From assembly GCA_965207595.1 (NCBI GenBank), contig CBDBMW010000013.1, positions 930,001-994,000 on the forward strand: DNA of 64,000 nucleotides, written 5' to 3'. Position 1 is the first letter of the stretch; each line of letters starts with the position of its first letter. The stretch comes from JAGWAJ01 sp026707615 (GTDB taxonomy: Bacteria; Acidobacteriota; Vicinamibacteria; Vicinamibacterales; UBA8438). Shown here in pieces: positions 56,821 through 64,000 of this stretch. The notes under the pieces are model-generated. The model saw only the letters and a program-made list of their open reading frames with translations, was not told the origin of the DNA and did no database searches. Position numbers and translations under genes: made by a program.

Positions 56821-57539
56821 CCTCGTGATCCCCGTCCGTTGAATCGAGACTCGCGGGCCGAACCCGGATCCTGATCAGCCAGAATAGGGTACTACCGGCG
56901 ACCGGCCCGCCTCAACGCGATGGCCTACGCTCGGGGGACCTGACGAGGAACAACAGGAGGGCGCTGGCTCCGAGAGGCGAGCCCCCTGTGGCGATGCCCG
57001 CGTCGCTGGCTGCGTGGGGTGCTCGACAGAGGGGCTCTTCGACGATCGTCAGCGGTGGTCGCCGGAGCGGCAATACCTTCCAGGATGGAAGAATCAGCCG
57101 GGAGCGACCCGGCGCGGCAGGTGTGACGGAGGAACACCTGCCGGGTCCGCAAAACGGTAGTTTTGCCGGGGGTCGTGCGGCATCTCGGGTGTAAGTTCGA
57201 GCCCCTGTCGTGCTGTGATCAGGCGGTGGAGCTGATCACAGTCTTGCCCCGGTCCCTGTCGTGGTCGCGGTCCCGCTCCGTGACCTCGACTCCCATCCCG
57301 CGCCCGCTCTCCCTCACCCCCGCCACCGTCTGATACGGCCCCGTCCTCGTTCCAGGTGCGGCGACATCGAAAGACGCGGATCGGACGTGGCTGCGGTTAC
57401 GGTAATCGACGGTCGGTTCGAGGCGGGCGTGCTCGTCGGCGGCTCCGGCAGGGAGCGGTTTTGAGGACGTGGTGGGAGTCCGGTCCGTTCAAGGGCCGGA
57501 CGCTTGCGTTCGGCATAATCGCCCAACACCACGCCGGTG
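56821..57539. other. 719-bp non-coding region upstream of hsdM
   Basis: On the minus strand ACCCTATTCTGG near 56885 could hold the hsdM -10 box. GCAAAACGGTAGTTTTGC (57149-57166) is a short palindrome, and GCAAAACGGT recurs at 59292 on the far side of the IS110 gene. CTGTGATCA (57213-57221) and TGATCACAG (57233-57241) form a perfect 9-bp inverted repeat, which may be an operator or terminator. No gene is recognised. Confidence 0.45.
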
Positions 57540-57779
57540 GCCGGCGTGTCACCTGTACCCTTCTGAATGACCTAGCGTGGGTTGGCCACGTGAGGGTCGG
57601 GCAGGCTGTCGGGAGCGACCTCGTGTCACCTCGAGCCTCGAGCACCGGTGCCGGACTTGTGCCCCGGCGGCCAGCCATCGATGGATGCCCAGTGGGGAGT
57701 CTGCGCCGAGGAGCGCCAGTACAGGTACCGGCAGGCATCGATGGCGCGCCCGCTCGACCCGGACTGAAGGGAGGTTCGA
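57540..57779 (+). ncRNA. IS110 left-end leader, possible bridge RNA
   Basis: This is a 240-bp frame-poor stretch directly before the IS110 recombinase start. IS110-group elements such as IS621 encode a structured bridge RNA with target- and donor-binding loops in this position. CCATCGATGG (57675-57684) is a 10-bp palindrome and GCATCGATGG recurs at 57736. A GGGAGTCTGCGC arm of the chromosomal repeat family lies at 57695-57706. The RNA itself is inferred from the family and position; no fold could be computed here. Confidence 0.4.
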
Positions 57780-59048
57780 GTGGAGTTGGCATGGTTCGTC
57801 GGGGTCGATTGGGGTTCGCAGACGCATCATGCGTGCGTCGCCGACGTGGCCGGCAAGGTGGTCGCGGAGCGGTCCTTCCGGCACGGCGGAGCCGGCTTGA
57901 CGGAGATGGCGAAGTGGTTGCTGTCGTTCGCGTCGACGGCGGAAGAAGTCGGCGTGGCGATCGAGGTGCCGCGCGGGCCGGTCGTCGAGAGCCTGCTGGA
58001 GCACGACTTCGCCGTCTACTCGATCAACCCGAAGCAGCTCGACCGCTTCCGTGACCGCCTGTCGCCAGCGGGCGCGAAGGACGACCGGCGGGACGCGCGG
58101 GTGCTGGCCTCGGCGCTGCGTACCGACCGGGACTGCCTGCGACGGCTGGAGCCGGCGGACCCGGCAATCGTCGAGTTGCGCGAGTGGTCGCGCGTGGGCG
58201 AGGAGCTGACGCGGGAACGCCTGCGCCTGGCAAGTCGGATGCGGCAGCAGCTTTGGCGCTACTACCCGCAGTTCCTCGCCGCGGTGGGCGATGACGTCGC
58301 GGCGCCGTGGGCGCTCGACCTGTGGCGAAACCTGCCGACGCCCCGCGCCGGGCAGCGGGTTCGCGGGGTGACCCTGACCCGGGTGTTGAAGCAGCACCGC
58401 ATCAAGCGGATCGACGCCGCGACGCTGCGTGAGCGGCTGCGGGAGCCCGCCGTCAAGCTGGCGCCCGGCACGGTCGAGGCCGCCACCACGCATGTGCTGC
58501 TGCTCGTTGAACGCCTCGCCCTGCTGAACCGCCAGCTTCATCACGCGGACCAGCAGCTCGAACGACTGGTGCAGAAGCTCGCCGAGGCTGCTCCGGTGGA
58601 TGGCCCCGACACATCCGCGGAGGACGACCCAGCGTCGCCGGCCGAGGCACCTGACGCGGCGGTCCTGCTGTCGCTGCCCGGCGTCGGCACCCGGGTGCTG
58701 GCCACGCTGCTCGCCGAGGGCGGTGACGCGGTGCGGCGACGCGACTACAAGGCGCTTCGTTGCCTGTGCGGGGTAGCTCCGGTCACGAAGCGTTCGGGCA
58801 AGAGCTTGTTCGTGCAGCGTCGCTTGGCGGCCCACGGCCGGCTCCGTGACGCTGTCTTCCATTGGTCTCGCGTCGCGGTGCAACTCGACCCGGTCAGCCA
58901 CGGCAAGTACCAGGCGTTGCGCGCCCGCGGCCACAGTCACGGCCGTGCCCTGCGCTCGGTTGCCGATCGCCTGCTGAACGTCGCCTGCGCGATGCTGCGT
59001 GACGGCACCTGTTTCGACCCGCACCGCGCCGGAGTCACGGCTACCTGA
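57780..59048 (+). CDS. IS110-family transposase (RNA-guided recombinase type)
   Basis: The 422-residue protein begins at GTG 57780 after GGGAGG. The N-terminal DEDD domain has FVGVDWGSQTHHACVAD (first Asp), VAIEVPRGPVV (Glu) and SINPKQLDRFRDRLSPAGAKDDRRDARVLASAL (the two closing Asp). A helical middle part leads to the Tnp_20 domain: SLPGVGTRVLATLLAEGGDA and LRCLCGVAPVTKRSGKS, whose Ser is the catalytic nucleophile candidate in IS110 enzymes. Length is typical and the frame is intact. It is inserted in the same orientation as none of its neighbours, between hsdM and a small membrane-protein gene. Confidence 0.93.
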   Translation: MELAWFVGVDWGSQTHHACVADVAGKVVAERSFRHGGAGLTEMAKWLLSFASTAEEVGVAIEVPRGPVVESLLEHDFAVYSINPKQLDRFRDRLSPAGAKDDRRDARVLASALRTDRDCLRRLEPADPAIVELREWSRVGEELTRERLRLASRMRQQLWRYYPQFLAAVGDDVAAPWALDLWRNLPTPRAGQRVRGVTLTRVLKQHRIKRIDAATLRERLREPAVKLAPGTVEAATTHVLLLVERLALLNRQLHHADQQLERLVQKLAEAAPVDGPDTSAEDDPASPAEAPDAAVLLSLPGVGTRVLATLLAEGGDAVRRRDYKALRCLCGVAPVTKRSGKSLFVQRRLAAHGRLRDAVFHWSRVAVQLDPVSHGKYQALRARGHSHGRALRSVADRLLNVACAMLRDGTCFDPHRAGVTAT

Positions 59049-59417
59049 ATCCGGAATCGCCGCGACAACGGAGCGGCGCTCCTGCGCTGCGCTTTCTGGT
59101 GTTGACGAGGGCCAGCCTTCCGGCTGGCCCGCAAGAGCATCCCGCACGGTCGGTCGCGGCAGTCACCCTGGAAGGGACGGAGCGGAGCGGAGGACGGCGA
59201 AGCCGTTGACGGCCGCGGGCGACTGTGCGCGGTACAACGCGCTCCGAGCGAAGGGAGGGCCTTGGCTGATGGAAATCCGAGATACCGCTTGCAAAACGGT
59301 GGGGAGTCCGGCACGGCCGTAGCGACAGCGAAGGAGGCGCCCGGAGGGCGGCTTGACACGTCGGCTGCCGGCGTGGTTTATCTCGTCAGGCAGCTGCAGG
59401 ATCGCCTGCAGCCGGGC
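59049..59417. other. IS110 right flank, non-coding, with a perfect hairpin
   Basis: GGGCCAGCC (59109-59117) and GGCTGGCCC (59122-59130) form a perfect 9-bp stem with a TTCC loop, 60 bp after the transposase stop; it may be a terminator or part of the element end. GCAAAACGGT (59292) echoes 57149 on the left flank. TTGACA (59353-59358) with TTTATC 18 bp later is a possible rightward promoter. No gene is seen, and the exact element end cannot be fixed by eye. Confidence 0.4.
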
Positions 59418-59684
59418 TCATTCTGGCCGCCCCTGCCGGCGTGTTTCTGGACGACCATGCCGGACTCGGTCAGCAATCCAGATCAGCGCCGCCGCCGTCC
59501 CCGGAACCGCCAGCAGGATCGCAAGCAGGGCTATCCATCGGCCGGGGCCAGGATCGGGGGCCAAGTCCCGAAACACGCCCGGATTGTCAGGCTCCGGCGA
59601 AGGCTCCACGAAAACTAGCCACCACAAAATTACCCACAATCCGAGGCCGGCCACCACAGCCCACGGCCATACCTCACGCCGCAT
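59418..59684 (-). CDS. Small two-helix membrane protein
   Basis: From the ATG at 59684 the protein has 88 residues (an ATG at 59705 would add 7). Two transmembrane helices are clear: VWPWAVVAGLGLWVILWWLVFV (residues 5-26) and WIALLAILLAVPGTAAALIWIA (49-70), joined by a Pro-rich loop (EPSPEPDNPGVFRDLAPDPGPG) and followed by a basic tail. No family was recognised. It stands apart from the IS110 gene and faces it. Confidence 0.6.
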   Translation of the reverse strand: MRREVWPWAVVAGLGLWVILWWLVFVEPSPEPDNPGVFRDLAPDPGPGRWIALLAILLAVPGTAAALIWIADRVRHGRPETRRQGRPE

Positions 59685-59929
59685 GATCGCCGCTCTTCTT
59701 CCCATCCCGAACTTCGACCACCGCTGTCGTCCCGCGCAACTCACTGGGCCGCTGGCCTGTCAGATGGGCGAGAGCCCGGTAGCCGCTCCCGGCAACCCTC
59801 ACTGATTCCGGTCCGCGAAATGCGCACCCTTCCATCAGGCTGGAAGTGTCGCGCATGTTGGCGACCGCGTCAATGCCGGCACCTCGACCACCGCGTTTGC
59901 GTGCGTCTCGCAGGGTGTAGCTCGCGGCG

Positions 59930-60910
59930 TCAAACGGCCGGGACCACCGTCAGGCGGTTCACCTTGCGGGCGCTACGGCCGGTCGGGATCCACTCCGGCA
60001 CCCGCTTCGAGCGCCACGTACGGCCGGTCGTGATCGCCGCCCGTGACCTCCGGCTTCCGGCGCACGCGGCGGCGACGACGCACGCCCGCTGGATCGCGGG
60101 GTTCAGACCGCCGTACGCCTCCAGCGCATCCCAGTCGCTCGTCGCGATCGCCTTCTTGATCGCGGCCAACTCCGCCGCCGGCTCGTCGTGGGCCATCGCC
60201 ACGGACTCCGGGGGTGTCGCCGCCCACTTGTCGAGCACCCGGCCGGCCGCTGCCAGACGCACCGGGTCGCTGCCCACGGCGACCACTTCGACGGCGCGGC
60301 CGGCCGTCGCCAGCGCCGCCCACAGCGCGGCGTGCTGCCCGCCCCACGTACGGACCGCGCTCTCGGTCTCGTCCTCGGCCTGCACGAACAGGAACGTCGC
60401 CCGAACGCCGTCGAGCGCCACCGGCAGCTTGTGGGGGAAGTAGCGGTACTGCGCCCCGACCGCACCCTGGTAGAGCCGGCGCGGCAGCAACTCCTTGGCG
60501 ATTCCGGCCGCGGTCAGCGCGCTCACCTTCTCGTCCTCGGTCGGGAGCCATGCCGCGTGCCGATGTTCGAGCACGTAGTCGAGCGACAGCAGACGCCGCA
60601 GCACGACCTCGGGCGCGGCGGGCCGGCGATGCCGGACGTGCTCCGCGCCGATGGCCCGGTAGATGCGCCGCGCCGCGATCCGGCAGATGCGGAGCCGGGA
60701 GCCGTTCCATGGCTGCTCGACGGCGTGCTTGCGGCACCGGCGCACGAAGCGGTTGGCCAGCGCCGGGTTGGTCCGGCCGATGAAGGCGAGGTACTGCGAG
60801 CGGAGGAACACGCCGCTGTGCAGGCAGACCAGCGCCAGCCACTCGGCCTCGCGCCGGGTCCAGCCGGACCGCACGAGAGCGTCCGCCCGATCCCGAAGAT
60901 GGGCGATCAT
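59930..60910 (-). CDS. Winged-helix protein of the island, replication-relaxation-like
   Basis: The 326-residue protein has an N-terminal winged helix (VRSGWTRREAEWLALVCLHSGVFLRSQYLAFIGRTNPALANRFVRRCRKHAV), then RICRIAARRIYRAIGAEHVRHRRPAAPEVVLRRLLSLDYVLEH and SALTAAGIAKELLPRRLY. The order recalls Replic_Relax-type plasmid and ICE proteins that act with a relaxase, but no relaxase is present. The C-terminal 80 residues look partly low in complexity. Its ATG overlaps the stop of the integrase remnant upstream (TGATG), so the two are translationally linked. The family call is tentative. Confidence 0.6.
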   Translation of the reverse strand: MIAHLRDRADALVRSGWTRREAEWLALVCLHSGVFLRSQYLAFIGRTNPALANRFVRRCRKHAVEQPWNGSRLRICRIAARRIYRAIGAEHVRHRRPAAPEVVLRRLLSLDYVLEHRHAAWLPTEDEKVSALTAAGIAKELLPRRLYQGAVGAQYRYFPHKLPVALDGVRATFLFVQAEDETESAVRTWGGQHAALWAALATAGRAVEVVAVGSDPVRLAAAGRVLDKWAATPPESVAMAHDEPAAELAAIKKAIATSDWDALEAYGGLNPAIQRACVVAAACAGSRRSRAAITTGRTWRSKRVPEWIPTGRSARKVNRLTVVPAV

Positions 60911-61089
60911 CAGCCGGCGTTCCCTGAACTGCCGGCGACGTCGGCGGACCAGTCGTCCATCATCTGCAGGCGGCGCTCGAACAGGTCGGACCGGGTGCAG
61001 GCCGCCTCGACGACCTCACGCGGTTGGTTCGTCTCCTCGGCCGCCCAAGTCCGGGAATGCCAGTCCACGTTGCTTGCGCGCGGGTTCAT
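60910..61089 (-). pseudogene. Internally deleted tyrosine-integrase C-terminal remnant
   Basis: The 59-residue frame contains SRTWAAEETNQPREVVEAACTRSDLFERRLQMMDDWSADV. It matches the end of the island's own integrase (FRTWASERTSVPHAVCEMALAHRVGSDVERSYARSDLFEKRRGLMDQWATYV), but the segment with the LAH and the catalytic Tyr region is deleted. It is a leftover of a second, related integrase and shows that at least one other element has been here. It overlaps genes on both sides. Confidence 0.75.
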
Positions 61090-61505
61090 CGGCTCTTGAG
61101 AATGGACTCCGTCAAGTCCGGCCGGCCGCCGTCCTCTCCCTCCCACGGGATGCGGTGGCGAAAGGCGTCCAGCCGCCAGCCGGGCGACACGATCCACCCG
61201 AGCCCCTCTCGGGTGTCAGCCACTGCCCGGGACAGCTCCTGGCTCGCAGCTTCTGCGGCTTGTGCGGCTTCTGCGTTTCCAGCCGCGCGGAGGGCCGCCG
61301 CCGCGTCCTCCAGTGCGAACTTGGCGCGGCCCGCGGGGGCAGTCAAGCCCGGCACCACGTCGCGGAACTGCTGCATGCCGGCCAGGACGTGACTGAGCGC
61401 CATCGTCGTCGGCGCGGTCTCGCACCTGTCGGCATCCGCCGCGAGTGCCGCGAACTCCTCAATCGAGAGCTTGAGATTGATGGTGTGGCGTGGCGATTTG
61501 GGCAT
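61086..61505 (-). CDS. Hypothetical island protein with ribbon-helix-like N terminus
   Basis: The 139-residue protein starts MPKSPRHTINLKLSIEEFAALAADADRC, which resembles a short beta strand followed by a helix as in CopG-type proteins. The middle (APAGRAKFALEDAAAALRAAGNAEAAQAAEAASQEL) is an Ala-rich helix. It overlaps the AlpA-like gene by 47 bp upstream and the integrase remnant downstream. No family is recognised; a mobilisation or regulatory accessory role is possible. Confidence 0.5.
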   Translation of the reverse strand: MPKSPRHTINLKLSIEEFAALAADADRCETAPTTMALSHVLAGMQQFRDVVPGLTAPAGRAKFALEDAAAALRAAGNAEAAQAAEAASQELSRAVADTREGLGWIVSPGWRLDAFRHRIPWEGEDGGRPDLTESILKSR

Positions 61506-61758
61506 GCCTCTTGCTTCCGTGTGGCGCGCTCGGCACGTCTTGCTTGCCCGCGCGGTGGATCCCATCGCCGCGGGAGCGCGGGAGCGCCGCTACCCACGCC
61601 TCGATCTCCCGCTCGGACCATCGAACGGCTGCCGGACCAACCCGAAACGGCTCGGGGAAGCGGCCCTCACGCATCGCGCGGTACAGCGCGCTCCGCCCGA
61701 GCCCGGTGCGCCGCTCGACCTCTGCGCGTGTCAACAGTCGATCCGTCGGCGTCGTCAT
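61459..61758 (-). CDS. AlpA-family excisionase/regulator
   Basis: The 99-residue protein contains the AlpA/MerR-like helix-turn-helix LLTRAEVERRTGLGRSALYRAMREGRFPEPFRVGPAAVRWSEREIEAWVAAL, complete and diagnostic, with a 35-residue His/Ser-rich tail. AlpA-type proteins control excision or integrase expression of P4-like elements. It lies 100 bp downstream of the integrase, on the same strand. An inverted repeat TTACCCC...GGGGTAA lies in front of it. Confidence 0.88.
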   Translation of the reverse strand: MTTPTDRLLTRAEVERRTGLGRSALYRAMREGRFPEPFRVGPAAVRWSEREIEAWVAALPRSRGDGIHRAGKQDVPSAPHGSKRHAQIATPHHQSQALD

Positions 61759-61764
61759 CTTCGA

Positions 61765-61802
61765 TTACCCCATAGGTATTCCCAATGCTACCACAGGGGT
61801 AA
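61765..61802 (-). promoter_or_regulatory. Operator/promoter candidate before the AlpA-like gene
   Basis: TTACCCC (61765-61771) and GGGGTAA (61796-61802) are inverted repeats. Between them the minus strand reads AATACCTATG, a possible -10 box. The site is in the 102-bp gap between integrase stop and the AlpA-like start, where autoregulation would act. Confidence 0.4.
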
Positions 61803-61860
61803 CCCTCACTGCTCCCGCCGACGAACGACGACGGCGCTGCGCCCGACGGTTCGCCGCGGG

Positions 61861-63042
61861 TCATCCGCGCAGCCGCAGCACCTTCGCACCGCCGCCCGTC
61901 ACGTACGTCGCCCACTGGTCCATCAACCCGCGGCGCTTCTCGAACAGGTCTGACCGCGCGTAGGACCGTTCCACGTCGGAACCCACGCGGTGGGCCAGCG
62001 CCATCTCGCAGACGGCGTGCGGCACGCTCGTCCGCTCGCTCGCCCAGGTTCGGAAGGCCGACCGGAAGCCGTGCACCGTGGCGCGGCCGGCCAGCCCGGT
62101 ATCCCGCAGGATCTTCGTCAACGTCATGTCGCTGAGCGTCCTGGCCGGCCTCGACGGCGACGGAAACAACAGGTCGGCGGGACCGCGCAGCGGCCGGACG
62201 GATTCCAGCACGTCCAGCGCGGCGTCGGCGAGCGGCGCGCGGTGCTCGACGGCCGCCTTCATCCGGGACGCCGGGATGCGCCACTCGCGGGCCTCCAGGT
62301 CGATCTCGGCCCACGTCGCAAGGCGGGCCTCGCCTGACCGGCAGGCGGTGAGCACGACGAACCGAAGGCACGCCTTGGCGGACACCGACGCCCGGGACGC
62401 CTCGATGGTCTCCAGCGCCGCGCCGACCTCGCGGTACGGCAGCGCCCGGAAGTGCGCCTTGACGGCCGGCAGCGACGGCAGTGCGCCGTCGATGGCGTCG
62501 CCGGCGAGGTTGTGCTCGACGTGGCCGTGCGCCTGCGCCCAGGCCAGCGTCGCGCGGACACGCTGTCGGACCTTGCGTCCGATCTCGGGCTTGGCCGTCC
62601 AGATGGGCGTCAGGACGCGGAGCACGTCTTCGCGGCCGATCAGGTCGACGCCCCGGTCGCCGAAGACCGGGTGCACGTACTTGTCCATTGTGGCGATCCA
62701 GTTGTCCGCCGTCTTGGCGTTGCGCCAGCGCGGCCGGTTCGCTTCCAGGGCGCGCTCACTCGCCTCGCGGAAGGTCGGCGTCTTAGGCCGACGCTTGTGG
62801 GCGAGCGGGTCGAGCCCGTCGGCGACGGCGACACGGTTGGCGAACGCGCGCTGCCGGGCCTTGGCGAGCGAGACGACCGGCCACCCACCCAGGCCGAGGT
62901 CGCGGCGCCGCCCCCCGATGGTGACTCGCTGCACCCAGTTCTTCGATCCGCCCGGCGCCACGACGAGGAACAGCGTCCCGCCGTCACCGTACCGGCCGGG
63001 ACGCGCAAGCGAACGCACCGTCGCGACAGTGAGCTTCCCCAT
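61861..63042 (-). CDS. int: P4-type tyrosine recombinase (island integrase)
   Basis: The 393-residue integrase has the N-terminal arm-binding DUF4102-like domain (GDGGTLFLVVAPGGSKNWVQRVTIGGRRRDLGLGGWPVVSLAKAR), a SAM-like core-binding domain (about 95-190) and the catalytic domain: Arg in TACRSGEARLATW, HGFRSAFRTW giving the H-x-x-R pair, and the nucleophile Tyr in ERSYARSDL. It faces away from the tRNA-Arg gene with its start 149 bp from it. It should catalyse integration at the tRNA 3' end and excision with the AlpA-like factor. Confidence 0.95.
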   Translation of the reverse strand: MGKLTVATVRSLARPGRYGDGGTLFLVVAPGGSKNWVQRVTIGGRRRDLGLGGWPVVSLAKARQRAFANRVAVADGLDPLAHKRRPKTPTFREASERALEANRPRWRNAKTADNWIATMDKYVHPVFGDRGVDLIGREDVLRVLTPIWTAKPEIGRKVRQRVRATLAWAQAHGHVEHNLAGDAIDGALPSLPAVKAHFRALPYREVGAALETIEASRASVSAKACLRFVVLTACRSGEARLATWAEIDLEAREWRIPASRMKAAVEHRAPLADAALDVLESVRPLRGPADLLFPSPSRPARTLSDMTLTKILRDTGLAGRATVHGFRSAFRTWASERTSVPHAVCEMALAHRVGSDVERSYARSDLFEKRRGLMDQWATYVTGGGAKVLRLRG

Positions 63043-63054
63043 GGCTCGATTCCC

Positions 63055-63076
63055 CTATACCACGTACTATACCACG
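63055..63076. promoter_or_regulatory. Doubled CTATACCACG motif, integrase arm-site candidate
   Basis: Exact 10-mers at 63055-63064 and 63067-63076, a 12-bp period, directly upstream of the integrase start. A third copy with a degenerate partner is at 47601-47622, inside the other end of the island. They may be arm-type sites bound by the DUF4102 domain or the integrase promoter (TATAG on the minus strand), or both. Confidence 0.55.
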
Positions 63077-63190
63077 GGCGCGGTGGGAAAGGCAGGGAAT
63101 CGCGTGGAACTGCACGAACCGCCGGGAACGAATAATCCCAATGATTACGGGCTTCTTTGAGACTCTAGGGGATCGGACGGGAAAGGAAGA

Positions 63191-63267
<77 letters not shown>

Positions 63268-63378
63268 TAACGGCGACGTCCGGCTCCTGCGGCATTCCGC
63301 GCGGACAGCGGGCCGCGACGGTCGCGAGGCGGGGCAGGTGCCGGCACCATTGTACACGCGGTATCGGCAGCCGGGCCG

Positions 63379-63434
63379 GGGCGTCGGTGCACGCCGCCGC
63401 GGGAGCCGCCGGGCCCGGGCGTCGGTGCACGCCG
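63379..63434 (+). repeat. Two 18-bp direct repeats before the cytochrome gene
   Basis: GGGCGTCGGTGCACGCCG is present at 63379-63396 and 63417-63434, a 38-bp period. Each copy is largely palindromic around GTGCAC, so it could be a regulator binding site or a small repeat. The 3' copy ends 86 bp before the di-heme cytochrome start. Confidence 0.6.
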
Positions 63435-63520
63435 GTCCGAGAGCCACAGGCCGGATGTCGGAGCCCGGCCGGACGATCGCGTCTTGACTTCGCCGGGGCT
63501 CCGGTGTAGCAAGGGCCGTG

Positions 63521-64000
63521 ATGGATCTCATGACCCGACGGAATCTCGTCCGGCGCCTGGCGACGGGGGCGGCGATGTGGCTGGCCGCGGTCGCCGCCGC
63601 ACCCGCCGGCGCGCAGGACCACACGGACTACGAGCCGGCCGACATCGCCTACGGCCAGACGGTCTACGCGCGGGAGTGCGCGGTGTGCCACGCCGAGGAC
63701 GGGGCGGGCATCGCCGGCGTGGACCTGCGGAACGGCCCGCTCCGGCGCGGGGCGACGGACCGCAACCTGCGGCAGGTGATCCGCCTCGGAATTCCCGAGA
63801 GCGGCATGCTGGCATTCGACTTCGACGCGGCCGAGATGACCGGCATCGTGGCCTACCTGCGCAACATGAACTACGAGGCGGACGCGGTCGCGCTGGGCGA
63901 CGCCGGCCGGGGGCGCGCCGTGTTCGCGGGGACGGGCGACTGCCTGCGCTGCCACCGGGTGGGCGGCGAGGGGCCGCGCCTCGCCGTCGACCTGACCTCG
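63521..64000 (+). CDS. Secreted di-heme cytochrome c, 3' end outside the window
   Basis: The frame from ATG 63521 stays open to the last base (160 codons). Residues 1-32 are a signal peptide with a twin-Arg-like start (MTRRNLVRRLATGAAMWLAAVAAAPAGAQ, from an internal Met). The first heme site is ARECAVCHAEDGAGI, with axial Met in LGIPESGMLAFDF and IVAYLRNMNYEAD. A second domain starts DAGRGRAVFAGTGDCLRCHRVGGEGPRLA. Such two-domain cytochromes usually accept electrons from quinoproteins. A TTGACT box lies at 63484. The downstream part cannot be judged. Confidence 0.9.
   Translation, partial: MDLMTRRNLVRRLATGAAMWLAAVAAAPAGAQDHTDYEPADIAYGQTVYARECAVCHAEDGAGIAGVDLRNGPLRRGATDRNLRQVIRLGIPESGMLAFDFDAAEMTGIVAYLRNMNYEADAVALGDAGRGRAVFAGTGDCLRCHRVGGEGPRLAVDLTS

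Noticed and set aside
57213..57241. A rho-independent terminator
   Set aside because: The inverted repeat CTGTGATCA/TGATCACAG is not followed by a T run on either strand; operator is equally possible, so it is noted only within the non-coding region.

Overview
The window is high-GC DNA (roughly 70 %) that looks like one chromosomal segment of an Acidobacteriota-like bacterium, probably a Vicinamibacteria relative. This is inferred from the gene mix: a DUF5916 outer-membrane barrel protein, several secreted PQQ-type propeller enzymes, a fused MFS/spermidine-synthase-like protein, PF20091-type hydrolases and many secreted c-type cytochromes. No 16S rRNA gene or other phylogenetic marker is present to prove it.

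Layout. Positions 1-9.3 kb hold the end of leuD, a secreted PQQ sugar dehydrogenase, two secreted alpha/beta hydrolases, a hexapeptide-repeat protein, a small anchored protein and a DUF5916 barrel. Positions 9.3-14.6 kb are a four-gene, end-to-end overlapping biosynthetic operon on the minus strand: flavin-dependent halogenase-like enzyme, type III polyketide synthase, ICMT-family methyltransferase, and a P450 fused to an N-terminal GPP34/GOLPH3-like domain. A one-polypeptide sensor kinase plus OmpR-type regulator (15.0-17.4 kb) follows. Positions 17.3-23.7 kb are a tyrosine catabolism locus: aminotransferase, HPPD, HmgA and a heme-oxygenase-fold protein on the minus strand, and AsnC plus fumarylacetoacetase on the plus strand. 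After tRNA-Lys(CTT) comes an AbiE-like two-gene toxin-antitoxin cassette (24.6-26.5 kb) and the stump of a giant autotransporter-like protein.

Positions 28-47 kb are mixed chromosomal genes: a lactonase, a PQQ alcohol dehydrogenase with a lanthanide-type Asp, a GHKL-ATPase/STAS-like protein, a PQQ-like propeller, the MFS/spermidine-synthase protein, a Fur/PerR-katG operon, a glycosyltransferase carrying in-frame palindromic insertions, a NIPSNAP protein, a 2-keto-4-pentenoate hydratase-like gene and HpaI-type aldolase separated by a VapBC pair, and a cytochrome c.

Positions 47.5-63.2 kb form an integrative genomic island in the 3' end of tRNA-Arg(CCG). A 23-bp copy of the tRNA 3' end marks the distal border, a tyrosine integrase lies beside the tRNA, and the same 10-bp arm-like motif occurs inside both ends. 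The cargo is a type I restriction-modification operon with an embedded HepT/MntA-type HEPN-MNT pair in which the MNT domain is fused to the N terminus of HsdS, plus an IS110-family element with a long non-coding leader, an AlpA-like excisionase, a second integrase remnant and several unknown genes. The chromosome resumes after the tRNA with a di-heme cytochrome c cut by the window end.

The best candidates for undescribed biology are the GPP34-P450 fusion in a type III PKS operon, the MntA::HsdS fusion inside a type I RM operon, and a palindromic repeat family inserted in frame inside protein-coding genes.
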